This document shows positions 1 to 10,800 of a stretch of DNA of 64,000 bases, in pieces (position 1 is the first letter of the stretch; the number at the start of each line of letters is the position of its first letter). Made by a program: the position numbers and the translations under genes. Source of the stretch: Protonemura montana (taxonomy: Eukaryota; Arthropoda; Insecta; Plecoptera; Nemouridae). The notes under the pieces are model-generated. The model saw only the letters and a program-made list of their open reading frames with translations. It made no database searches and was not told where the DNA came from. The stretch is from the NCBI GenBank assembly GCA_947568835.1, contig OX387603.1, positions 6,050,701 through 6,114,700 on the forward strand, read 5' to 3'.

Positions 1-1677
1 GTGATGAGAATGACGTCATCGGGGTAGGGAAAGTTCGACAGACGAGTCTAGCCGGTGCCGGGTGTTTTTTTTGTGAGGGTGATGCTGGCGGGGAGGGGGG
101 GGGGGGGGGGGGGCTACGGCCTATACTTTCCCGACCGCGAGAGAGTGTATTTTCCAGCCGCAACATGTACCACCGAATTTAAGTGTGAGACAACAGCAAT
201 TTTGTTACAGTTAGACGAAAAACGAGAGTTACGAAAGTGTAGGTTTTTGAAGAGATACCACAAATCCAGTCTGTTGATGATAAATTACTTGTGGTTATGG
301 AGAATCATCATGGATATTTTTTAAGAGTTGGGAACTTATGAGAGTTATTCATTGATTAAAATATCCAGCAGAGTTCGAATACTCGATTTTTTTCTTGATA
401 TGAATGTCAAACATGGTATTCATACTACATGGCTGGACCCTAAGTGTGTGCTGGGTGAAAAAATAACCATAAAATCAAACACAGCGAGGTCCGTAGTCAT
501 AATAGTCACAAAAATAGAGTACATTTTCTCTAAGCCCAGTCTCTTTTAGCCCACTTACCACCCTTCGGCCCCTGTGCCATTCTAAATAGGTGGCGTCCCA
601 ATAAATCTCAAAAGGACGACAGATTGGCAGATTGGGTTTGTAAGTATAATAGGTATTTAAGAGGCAAAGAATGAGTTAGGGTATAACCAAAGGAACAAAT
701 ATAAATCTAAATTCTGGTGACAAAGCAGTGAATTCTACAAACACCGAGCTGTCAAAACAGAGTTTTTTCACTCCTCGAATAGTTCCACCACTGCATCCTG
801 ATTCCTGTCCACGAACACAATTGCCCAACGCACTGCTAAGTACGAAATGAACAGGAATCGCGGCAATCACAGCAACTTGATCTACTACCCAACATGCTGC
901 GAGCTAGCGTCACGCAATGCGTGCGTTAAATGTTCTTGAAGGCAGGGTTGGAACCCGGGCTTTCCCACGCTCTCTAGACTTGCCGACTCCTAGCAAAGAA
1001 CAATTCTGCCGAACTTCATTCCAACTACTCGGGACAGCTGCAAAGTACTCGGCCAATAGCTCGCCGTTTCGTAGACCGATTCGATGTCTTAAAAGACCGT
1101 CTACAATTAAAAAAATAAATTGTGGGTACCAAACCGCACCTAATTGAAAACGCTTTATATACTCATCTCTTTTACGATTTTTGTATCACGTTTCTGTAGT
1201 TTGCGTTTTCAACAACTTTTTGTCATCTTCCAAATTACTTTTGGAAACGGAGTCCCGTTTTAAAGAAAAACTTGAGCATTCTAAAATGATTGAGCGTTTA
1301 TTAAAGTATATACCTACAGGGAGTTATGCCGCTCATTATCGCTTCCTGCACGGACCAAGTGGTAGGCAAAAGATACACGTCTCCGGGTTGCACGGTTTGC
1401 AAATGGACAAGGTTCGAGCCCAGGCTGGGTCTCGGCCACGGGCTCTCCGTGTATTTTGTAGTCAGGGGGGTGGGGGCAACTTGGATCACACAATTGTTGG
1501 CACGAATGCCGGCTTGGCTTCCGAAGACCACGCTACTCTTATCGGTCTGCTGAAATGTAATACAGCAAGCGAGGCGTCGCGTGTCTGCCGCTTGCAATAA
1601 TTAGCAACACGCCGAATAGGCGAATTCTTGAAGTAGGCTTTCCACCCTTTCCTGGGGTCCCGGCAAGGTAGGTAGCC
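1..1677. other. Upstream intergenic sequence, no gene seen
   Basis: No exon or recognisable protein is seen on either strand. There is a short T run at 64-72 and a G-rich homopolymer run at 88-113. The open frames here are short and resemble nothing known. The right-hand part (about 900-1,600) is less AT-rich and has two weak B-box-like strings (near 951 and 1,411), not enough to call a tRNA or SINE. Confidence 0.5.
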
Positions 1678-1957
1678 GTCGCCTCTGTACTGGACATTCC
1701 GTGACAGGGTGCTTGTTTCACTCCCTGCAAAGGAGTGGGGTCTCGAAGTCGCTTCTGTGCTGGACATTCCATGACAGGGTGCTTGTTTCACTCCACGCAA
1801 AGGAGCGGACACTCGCCGTCGCCTCTGTGCTGGACATTCCGTGACAGGGTGCTTGTTTCGCTCCACGCAAAACAGCGGACACTCGCCGTCGCCTCTGTGC
1901 TGGACATTCCGTGACAGGGTGCTTGTTTCGCTCTCTTCAAAGGAGCGGACACTCGCC
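1678..1957. repeat. 70-bp minisatellite, four tandem copies
   Basis: Four head-to-tail copies of a 70-bp unit start at 1,678, 1,748, 1,818 and 1,888. Each contains the shared core GGACATTCCGTGACAGGG followed by TGCTTGTTTC. The last two copies are nearly identical; the first is the most diverged at its 3' end. Seventy is not a multiple of three, so the long minus-strand open frame crossing it (1,486-1,977) repeats the same DNA in different frames and is not a gene. A single diverged unit lies inverted at 51,903-51,966, so the array grew from a piece of a dispersed repeat. Confidence 0.9.
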
Positions 1958-3937
1958 TTCACCACTCCGTTGAACAATTCGTGACAGACAGTGCGCCCCG
2001 CTGAAAACGTATTTCACTGTTTGTCAGTCTGTTTTGGTTTGTGGTAGAGGTCGACCCGCTCGATTGCGATTGAGACCAGCGAAGCAAGCGGAGGTCTTGT
2101 CTCTTTTCTTCGGACTCATCCGCGTTAAGTAGCGAGTTGCTGGTAACATCGGAACATCGCAGAGCAGCAGCAGGATGGCACCGCCCATTGGAGAGCCAGC
2201 CGACCGTTGAAACGCGGTAAAAACTCGGTTTACTCGCATTCCTCAGCCACCCGTCTTGCACGCAACTGGCCCGACAAGGACACGCTTATGCTTCGGCCCG
2301 AGCGTGCAACAAGGATGGCCACGCTGCAATTACAGAGGCCGCGTCATAGCATGGACCATTGGTCAGAGAGAGACACGACTTCTACGATGTAATTAGTTCC
2401 GAACGGGACGAGGTTTGCAATGAGAGCGAGTGAGATGGCGTTATTGGAAGTTGCATTGGGGAGAGGGAGAAAGCGGTCTGCGGGTCAAGAGGCTGTGCAG
2501 TTCCAAGTAGTGGCCGTTTCAATGGGATCGGAAGGTGTTGATGCTAGAGGGAGAAAGAGAGAGAGATGCAGAGGTAGATTGTCATGGGAGAGATGAGTAC
2601 GATATTTGAAAAAGATTATGCGATTTACAGTAGTATTGATGTGAGTGAGTTAATGAGTTGGTATATCAGAATTATAAATGTTTAAATGAAACTATTGTAA
2701 CTGAGTATCCTCCTGGCATTTTTTCTTCTTGTGGTTCGTTTGCCTTTTGCTTATGGGGCAACATTAAAGATCACAAAAAGAAACTTCAAATCCAGGAGCA
2801 AATACCGGACAGCTATGCGAAGACCGCATCTAAGAGATTCAGTTTTCCCACAATTTTACTTGAAAACCGCGACACCGGACCAAAGGCGGATTGCCGTGCT
2901 ATGAGAGAAACGGAGACAACGCCATGGACTGGCGAATGCTATCGAGAGAGAGAATGAGAGAGAGGTGTATAGGGCCGGGTGAAGGACCTCGGCAGGTCGC
3001 AGTCAGCTGTCAGCTCTTCTTGCGACAGGAGCCAGTGTCATCACAAGGACGAGGTCGTGCCTTGGCGGCCTAGGCCTCTGATTAAGTGCATGAATGGACG
3101 AACGCATGATGTGTGTTGCAGCATAGTAGTCGGTACCAAAGACCGTCGGTACCAACAGGAGAGTGGCCATGCATGTAGGCTGACTGACAGCTATATTGAA
3201 AGCTCTGATTTTAGATATTAATTCGAATTAGAAGCATCAAACTAGATTATACTTTAATGAGTCTGAGGAATGTTTTTTCATTGCTTTTAGAGCAATACAA
3301 GAGAGCATTTTTACATGTCACGACATGTCACAATTGTTTGGTTAAAATTTGGTTGAAATTGGTATTTAACTCTAAAACTGCAAAGACTAGAATTGCCATC
3401 TTGACTTGTTGACTTGTAGAGATCTGGCAGCTGGTAAAACACAGGCACAAAACGGTCTGCGCTGCTCTGCGAAGTTGTTTATATAATTTTAATTCCCACT
3501 GAAAAATGTCAAATTCTAATTACCTAAATGTGCTGCCATTAGGACTGCATATAAAAGAGATCCTCGTCCATTTCTTCTTCCCTGGTTGCTTGTATTCTTA
3601 CTTTTATCTTACTTTACGACGTCTCCTTGGATGACCTGTAAGATCAATTTCTCCTCAAAAATACATGCCAATTCTTCAAAAACCTAACCGGTTGCTTACA
3701 GATGCCGAATTGATGGTGCAGTCAATTAAAGCCAATGTGAACCCATTGTAAATATGTTGCAAGTGATTGTGTGACAGATTTTTGGAAAGTTTTGTAACAT
3801 ACAATTGTCTTCCAGGTTGGCTTTGACAAATTAAATTTGGGAAAATAGTGCAGAGCTATGGAAAAGTAGTCAAACTGACTAAATGCAATAAAAATCAGAT
3901 TTATCACAACTCATTTGATGTGTTTTGCCAGCATGTA
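1958..3937. other. Intergenic sequence upstream of Flamingo; may hold its 5' noncoding exon
   Basis: No coding exon is recognised. The stretch from about 2,040 to 3,100 is richer in GC and in purine runs (GAGAG tracts near 2,550 and 2,945) than the flanks. The first coding exon of Flamingo begins at a splice acceptor at 4,558-4,559, so at least one noncoding exon must lie upstream, and this interval is the obvious place. I cannot identify its promoter or donor site. From 3,100 to 3,937 the sequence is AT-rich with nothing recognisable. Confidence 0.4.
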
Positions 3938-4553
3938 ACCAAACGGTTTGGCTTGTCATAAACACTAGATCTTGTGAGATCACCGAAGTTAAGCCACACT
4001 GAGCTGGATCAGGCATTGGATGGGTGACCATCATACACATAACCAGTTCAGTTTGGGAGGGAAGTTGAAGGAATGAAAGTTAGCACAGCAACTACATTCG
4101 CCTTGCTTATCAATCTCTCGACGGCATGGATTTGTAGAGGAATCCATTTTTAACAAAAACTATTTGAACTGGGTTTTGAATACTAAGTAAAGAACAGCTA
4201 AATTTCCCAACGTTTCGTAACTTGTACTGGTAACTTCTTCAAAACCCAGTTCAAATATTTTTTATTAAAACTAGTGCTTAGGTTAAATCAAGTAGACATG
4301 AGTCTAAAAACAATCATAAAGAAATCCTATTGTTCGCGTTGTACCGTTCTTCAGAAGGGATGTTAAGACGGTGATCCCCTTGGTGCTTTTTGACTGAAGT
4401 AGGCTATGTGTCGGCACTAGGTTTCCCCTCCTTGCTTCTGGGCTAGGTTAGGTTCATCATCATCTGCATCTCTTATTCACTGACGCCATTAGACGAGTGT
4501 CACATGGCCTGTTGTCAAAATATTGCTTTGTTTAACCCCATTTATTAATTAAT
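3938..4553 (+). mobile_element. 5S rRNA-derived SINE (SINE3-like), copy 1, interrupted by a later insertion
   Basis: The head (about 3,965-4,035) matches the internal promoter half of 5S rRNA: GATCTTGTGAGATCACCGA, then GTTAAGC, and TTGGATGGGTGACCATC, the counterparts of the 5S strings ending TGATC(A/T)C(C/G)GA, GTTAAGC and TTGGATGGGTGACCGC. A body follows (AGGAATGAAAGTTAGCACAG, GCCTTGCTTATCAA, GCATGGATTTGTAGAGGAAT). A second insertion breaks it at 4,146-4,322. The body resumes (GTTGTACCGTTCTTC, GGTTTCCCCTCC) and ends in an (ATTA)-like tail at about 4,540-4,553. Copies 2 and 3 on the minus strand (49,989-50,231 and 50,948-51,345) align over the same body, which fixes the element's extent. A Pol III 5S-type promoter is inferred from the head. 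Confidence 0.8.
4146..4322. mobile_element. Small hairpin-bearing retroelement nested in the SINE
   Basis: This roughly 177-bp insertion interrupts SINE copy 1 and is flanked by AATCC on both sides (4,141-4,145 and 4,323-4,327). It contains a perfect 20-bp inverted repeat (4,161-4,180 and 4,238-4,257) around a 57-bp loop. Its right-hand 40-50 bases (ACTAGTGC, then GTAGACATGAGTCTAAAAAC) recur at 34,358-34,411, again inside a target duplication, so this is a family sharing one end. On the minus strand the loop reads TTTGAAGAAG ... ACGAAACG, like the two conserved core strings of a hammerhead ribozyme. The family (Penelope-like or retrozyme-like) is inferred, not shown. Confidence 0.55.
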
Positions 4554-4559
4554 TTCCAG

Positions 4560-7500
4560 CGTGTCGGCCTGGGCCATGCGGCGTGACGAGGCCATGCCGA
4601 TGGTAGCGCTGCTTGCGTGCGCGGCGCTGCTCGCTCTGGTGCCACGCTGCCGCTGCTACCTTGTGGTCGTCACCGAAGAGTTGGCCGCCGTCGGCGACGA
4701 CGTCTTCCGCAGTGGAGTGCCATTGCTTGGAGACCGCCGCTCGTACACGCTTAGCTCACACCGTACTGCCAGGTAGACACCGCTAGCACTCACCGACTTT
4801 CTGGATTAAATGCATTGCTGTCAAGCAGTTTGCCTCAAACCCTGACTTGACTGAGGGAAAAGCATAATTTGAAAAATTTCAATTCGATCGTTCTGACTTT
4901 TAGGGACCAAGCATCAAAAAGTTTTGTTTGACGAGAATTCTCAACACCCATTTGTAGCAAGAATTCTGTTCACCAAAATTTTTTGTGCACAGACTGAAAT
5001 TAAAAATATGTACATCAACCTACCTTTAGATCTACCAGCCAAGCACAGTGCATACCTCCTGTTTCTCCTACTCTTTTATTTGTTAAACTCACATAACTTT
5101 TGTCTCTCTCATAATGGTGTCACATCTAGTGTCAATGTGAATTCAAAATTTCATGGGCTTTGGTCTAGGGACACAGTTAGGGTCTTGACTTCTCATTCTT
5201 CTGATACAAACTTGTAATAATTCTCCACGGACTGGATCCACAAATCGGAATTAAAGCTTAACCCCCTTAATTTAGGAGTAAAGGTGTTATTACTATGGTA
5301 ACAACCCCTGCAAATCTGGAAACACCATCTGTGATTGGCTGATCATTACTTAAACTCTAACTTAAACTCTCCTTTGTGAATTTGCTATTTGCCTTCCTAT
5401 TGGGATCTCGGATGAACCGTGTATGACTTGAAGTTGACGTATTGCTTGCAGTTTTGCTAGTCGCCTCCTCAGCGTGGACCCCTTGAGCGGGGCGGTGTCC
5501 CTACGCCAGCCGATGGTCTGCGACGGAATGCGCCACCCCACGCTGTTCACTGCGCACATAGAGTCGCGTAGCGGCGCTGCAGCCGGCGTTGACTTTGTGT
5601 CGGTGCCAGTGCGAATCTTCGTTGCGGGTGAACGGTGCAGGAGCAACGACCATCACGACCAGGTAAGAGCCCTTAGATTGCTGACATGGAAATGTTGAAG
5701 AAATTAAATTGTTGTTATTGCTCCTAATTATAATAACAATAACAATCATTTGTTTATTGTAACATGAAACACAAACATGTTTTTTGACAGTCAGTTTAAA
5801 AATGATAAAACTTGAAAGAGGTAAAAAAAAAAAAAAAAAAAAATTGGATTTCACTTCAGTAGGTGCGTAGTATACACACTCACCGGTAGGTGTCTGGTAT
5901 GGCCACTTTTTCGACTGTGGGTTGGACAAAACTCCCCGCAAACATGTTTTCCTATCACGTCCGATATGTAATAAGCAAAATAATATTTGAAGGCAATATA
6001 TATGCAATTTAATATTCCTATTTTCATCCTATTGGCTGTTACCAGACAACTATTACAGCAACTTCCACCAATTAGACTGGTTTTACCATTTTTGGAACTC
6101 ATCCAATCTCGTGTAGTGAAATTTAATTGATTCTGGTAGAGACCTCGTCTCCAGTTTAAAAAAACTGTGAAACTAGATCAGTTCACAGATTTACTACAAT
6201 TTTGTCAAAACAGAGTTTAAATGAATGTAACATTATTGCAAAGGACCAGACTGTAATGAGGATGCAGAGCAATAATTTTTTCCCTGAAGAGTGCAGTATT
6301 TTTTCTTTTGGAATAACCTATTTAAGGACCAGTATTACAAATTGCTTAACTCCTAGGTAAAGTGGATGTCAAATCAATTGCCATGGCAACAACCAATCAC
6401 ATGCAGTGAAAGTCAGCTGTTTCTGTGAGTTAGGAGCCTAACTCTGAGTTAAACAATTTTGATAAACCAGGCCTCAATAGCTTCTATATACTTCAAGCAA
6501 TATAGAGCATTGAATTTCAACTGGTCAGCCTATTTTACTATTAGGAACACTACTACCATCTCAAAAATATATGGTTTACATTTAAAACCTAAACGAGCCA
6601 ATAGTAGTAAATCGGTTAGTGACAAACCAACTTTACACCTCTAGATGCACGAGCGTCTGTGGGCTGCTCGTAGCTGGCCGAGTGAGACGCATGTTTCGTT
6701 TGGGCTGCCCAGTGCTGAGCCAGCGCAGTCGGCAGTCTGCTTGCGCAAGTCGGCGCAGGTTATCAACCTGCGCAACCTTCTTCCTATCGGCGTGTCCGGG
6801 GCCTGCACGGTTGACTTTCTGGACGTCTCTGATACAAGGTGAGACTGCTAGGGTCTTGCTTTTCATTCTGGTAATTTAATATAAGGTAAAACATGGGTTT
6901 ATTTGCAAGTATTTTTATTTTACTGTTCTATTTCTCAAACATTTTTTTATCAAAACAGATAGAAAATATTACATTTAAGGTAGAAGGAATGATCTGTCCA
7001 ATCTTGTTTCTGCTTCTTCTTCATATTCCTTAAAAAAAAAAAAAAATTTCCATATCCATTTAACTCCATTTAATTCCATTTTCCTCCTCTTTTCTCCACA
7101 TCTGCTTGTACTTTTCTTTCCATCTTTTTCTCGGTCTTCCTCTTCTCCCTTTCTCATGTTCCGTGGCACATTTTTCTTGGCAATCTTTCTTTGCCCATTT
7201 TCATCACTTTTGGTTGTGGTAAATGCGAGTGAGCCCACATAACCAACCAACTTGTCAGATCAACAAGTCCCTCAGATATGATTCTTAAATATAGATAGCA
7301 AGTATAAGCATGCATACAATAACTCAAAATGACAATTACAATACCATTGATTTGGTTATTCATGGATTGTGATTCAATGATTATTCTGCAAAGCAAGTTT
7401 TGTATTTCTACAAACAAATCAGCGCAGAAGATGACTCCCAACTTCCCTCAATCTGCTCTTCAGACAGGGTTCTGAAACATTAAAAACATGTAAAACACAA

Positions 7501-7860
7501 TCAATTTGCAGATTTGTGGTCGAGCCACTGGGAGGAGACCTGGTCGCTGCCATCGACACGTGCATCGAGGAGCCTGTGTGGACCGTTTCAATTACGCTTA
7601 GCACTGACTGCATACCCAATCAGTCAAAATTACATCAACCCGATTCATCTGAAGAACGCCGATCTAGCGCGGTCGTGGAACAACAATTCAACGTGATTGA
7701 GGATCGCAACAAGATGGAGGCGTGCCGAGGAAAAGGAGCTGAGTTGGCGTCGACGGAGCACAGGATTCGGATCGTGTTTCACCACCGTGCGCTGAACGAC
7801 TCAGACGTGGCACATCGTGTACGGCGCGAACTTCGTGCTTCAAGTCCGTACTTCGACCAG
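4560..7860 (+). CDS. Flamingo exons 1-4: signal peptide and N-terminal region
   Basis: Exons: 4,560-4,772, 5,452-5,662, 6,645-6,838 and 7,512-7,860. Translation from ATG 4,576 starts [20 protein letters not shown], a hydrophobic signal peptide probably cleaved near [25 protein letters not shown] and VPVRIFVAG follow, as in the insect Flamingo N-terminus. Exon 4 ends with a basic RVRR at about residues 303-306, just before cadherin repeat 1. It fits a furin-type R-X-R/K-R site, although cleavage there is only a possibility. Phases across the junctions are 2, 0 and 2. Confidence 0.9.
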
Positions 7861-10800
7861 GTACGTAGGGGATGTGACACATTGTATTTCCATTGCATAT
7901 ATACACAGATATTCTATCCTTACGTGGCTAATGCTTCTTGAATAAAATTATGGTATGGAAATTAACTCGACTGAGTGTGTTAGCAACTTTGCGTTTCTGT
8001 AAGTGATTCCTCATTTTGACAAAGAAAACTTGAAAGTGATTATCCGCAGCACGAGAGACACAGGTTCACAGGTTTGGATAATAGCAAAAATCAGCTGAGA
8101 AAGACAGTGCCATTTTTGTAGGAAATCTGGTCTTGCTTACAACTTACTTAAGACAAAATGCCGAGTTAGGCAAAGTGGCAACTTCAAATCCTTTTATATT
8201 AAATAACTTTATGTAAAGGGTATATTTTACAAAGGCAAAGACACTGATATTGTTGAGAAAAAATAATGTAAAATATTCACAGATATTTACAGGAAGCTTG
8301 TGAAAAAACCTATGCATGATATTATATCCTACAATTTTATTCTGCAAAGTGATAACAGATACTTAAAGAAGATATTGTCTTTGCTTGATTATCTCTAGGC
8401 ACTGTACACTGCCAGCGTGATGGAGGAGCTGAAACCAGGCTCGCCTGTGGCCACCTTACGTGCCAGGGACCCAGATGGCACCGCCTTGTCGTACTCGATG
8501 GCCTCGTTGCTGGACGCTCGGAGTCAAGCTGCGTTTTCCATTGATGCCAAATCCGGTGCAGTAACAACTAGCGCGAGGTTCGTACCCCTGTTGTTTTTTC
8601 AGGCCAAGATTATGTGGTTCCAACTTGTTTGAAATCTTTCCAACCATGTTCTGCACTGGTATCAGAGAAATGGCTTCTTTGTACCAAACAGCATCAAAAT
8701 TTGGAAGAAACCAATGTGGACTGGGCATGACCATTAAGCAATCGATTAACCACTAGTAAAAGTGGCCTAGGCACAGCCTACTAGCAACATAAAGCATAAC
8801 TCTGCCAGTTTCTACAGGTGAATGCAATGCTAATTGAAGACTGTGTGTTAGCTATTTTTACTGGTGGTTCTTTTCCTGAAAATACTATAGAAAGCCAAAA
8901 ACGTAGATGTTGTTCCATAGTAGTGTCAAATGACTAGACAAACATTAAGATCAGGTAATAATCGTTCTATCCTGTCATGCACGCAGGCTGGACCGAGAGA
9001 CGGTGGACGTGCACTACTTCCACGTGGTGGCTGCTGCCGACTCTTTCCCCCCGCGATCGGCCACGACGACGCTGCAGGTGAACGTCCTGGACGCAAACGA
9101 CCACTCGCCCGAGTTCGAGCAGCGCGGCTACGACGCCACCGTGCGAGAGTCGGCGTCGGTCGGCTCTCCTGTAGTGGGCGTGCGGGCCACGGACCAGGAC
9201 ATCGGGCGGAACGCAGAGGTACAAGAGGCTTAGCGATGAGCGAGGCTTAGCTTTGACAATAGGGAAGATTTTTTTTCATACTCTTGAATGCCACAGGGTT
9301 CTCTTTAGAGGTTGCAGGACTCTCACTAGCGTAAGCTTAATTTAGCGTTCAAACTCAGTTTAAATTAACAAAGCAGGGTTACGATATTTGGCTGTGTGGA
9401 TGATTTTGTTTTTACAAACGTGATGGTTGATGCACTCTTCCCATGCCATCATTCTCATTGTTTAACTTTCCAAGAATCGTACTTACATTTCAATGTGGCA
9501 TATGCCTCTAGATTGAGTACGTGCTGGCCAATCAAACAGCCACCCTGGACGGAGGCGAGGCGTTCCGCATCGACGGCAAGACCGGCGCCGTCACCACGCG
9601 TTTGTCACTAGATCGGGAGCAGACGCAGACCTTCGAGCTGGTGGTTCTAGCCGTCGACCAGGTAGGCATCAACGGTGGATCTATCTACCAAGTGCGTTGG
9701 CACGTCTTAGTCTGAGTTAATTGAGGTGAAAACACTTCCAGAAGCTTGTGAATATATTCAATGACATGACTTCTAACTCGTTTGTCACTTACCAGGCAAA
9801 ACCGGTTACGGAACGTCGAACTGCTACCGCCACAATAAACGTACGTGTCGCCGACGACAACGACAATTATCCGCAATTCTCGGAGAGGACTTATACGGTG
9901 GATGTCCCTGAAGATGTGGACTGGACTAAAAGTCCCATCATAGCAACAATCAGGTACGCAGTGAACATTTCTGACTTCAGTCAAGGAATATCTTAGTGCA
10001 TTGTGTAATCTCCATGATAATAGAGAAAGAAAATTGCTGTATTTCTTCGTTCCTACTTCCTAATCTACAGAGCTGACCGAAATCTAACCTCAATTTGTCT
10101 GTCGCAGTGCCACCGACAAAGACGAGGGCTCCAACGCTGCTCTGCGCTATGCTATCGTCAGTGGCAACACACAATCTCAGTTTTCAATGGATGCTTCTAG
10201 TGGACAAGTCTCGCTTGTCAAGCCGCTCGACTTCGAGACGGTCAGAAGGTTTCGACTCGTTGTCAGGGCTCAGGGTACGTAATCAGTACAAGTACAACTA
10301 GTGTTGGGAATTTTCATGATTTTTTTTTGCACATTTAATTGAAAAAGTTCAGCACATATATTGTACATACATATTATATATTAAATATCATGTTCAAATT
10401 ATTATTATCATATTCATATATTTGGTTGCAGTACAGTAAAATATGACATTTGAAAAAAAAATTCAATTCATTTGATATCCGTTGGGCATTGTTGTTAAGC
10501 GAAGTAAGGATGGATTGAAATTTTAATCGGCGCAGGATGAATGATTTCTGAGTTGTATTTGGAGTCATTTTGGGCTGATCCAAGGATGCATTATTGATTT
10601 ATTGGGTCTACTAGGCTAGACAAAAAAAAATGTGTTTGACAAAAGGACTTTTGACATGTATGTAGATCATTTATCCAAGTAAAGTAATGTAACCTTGTTT
10701 TCCTTGCAACTCAGTAACTTTGTTGTCACTCTGATCCCTGCATGTGTTCGCAGATGGTGGCAGTCCCGCTCGGAGCAATACTACTCAGCTGCTGGTAAAC

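Noticed and set aside
11-18. CRE-like TGACGTCA
   Set aside because: A single 8-bp palindrome without any promoter context; expected by chance.
1678-1957. Possible CRISPR-like array
   Set aside because: Units are contiguous 70-bp copies with no unique spacers, in an animal genome.
1486-1977. 163-codon minus-strand open frame with repeated Cys/Arg motifs
   Set aside because: It crosses the 70-bp minisatellite; each unit is read in a shifting frame, so the apparent protein repeat follows from the DNA repeat.
5262-5370. Third copy of the MITE with CCATGGCAACAACC interior
   Set aside because: Only CTATGGTAACAACC and a few bases match, and the ends do not align; similarity too weak.
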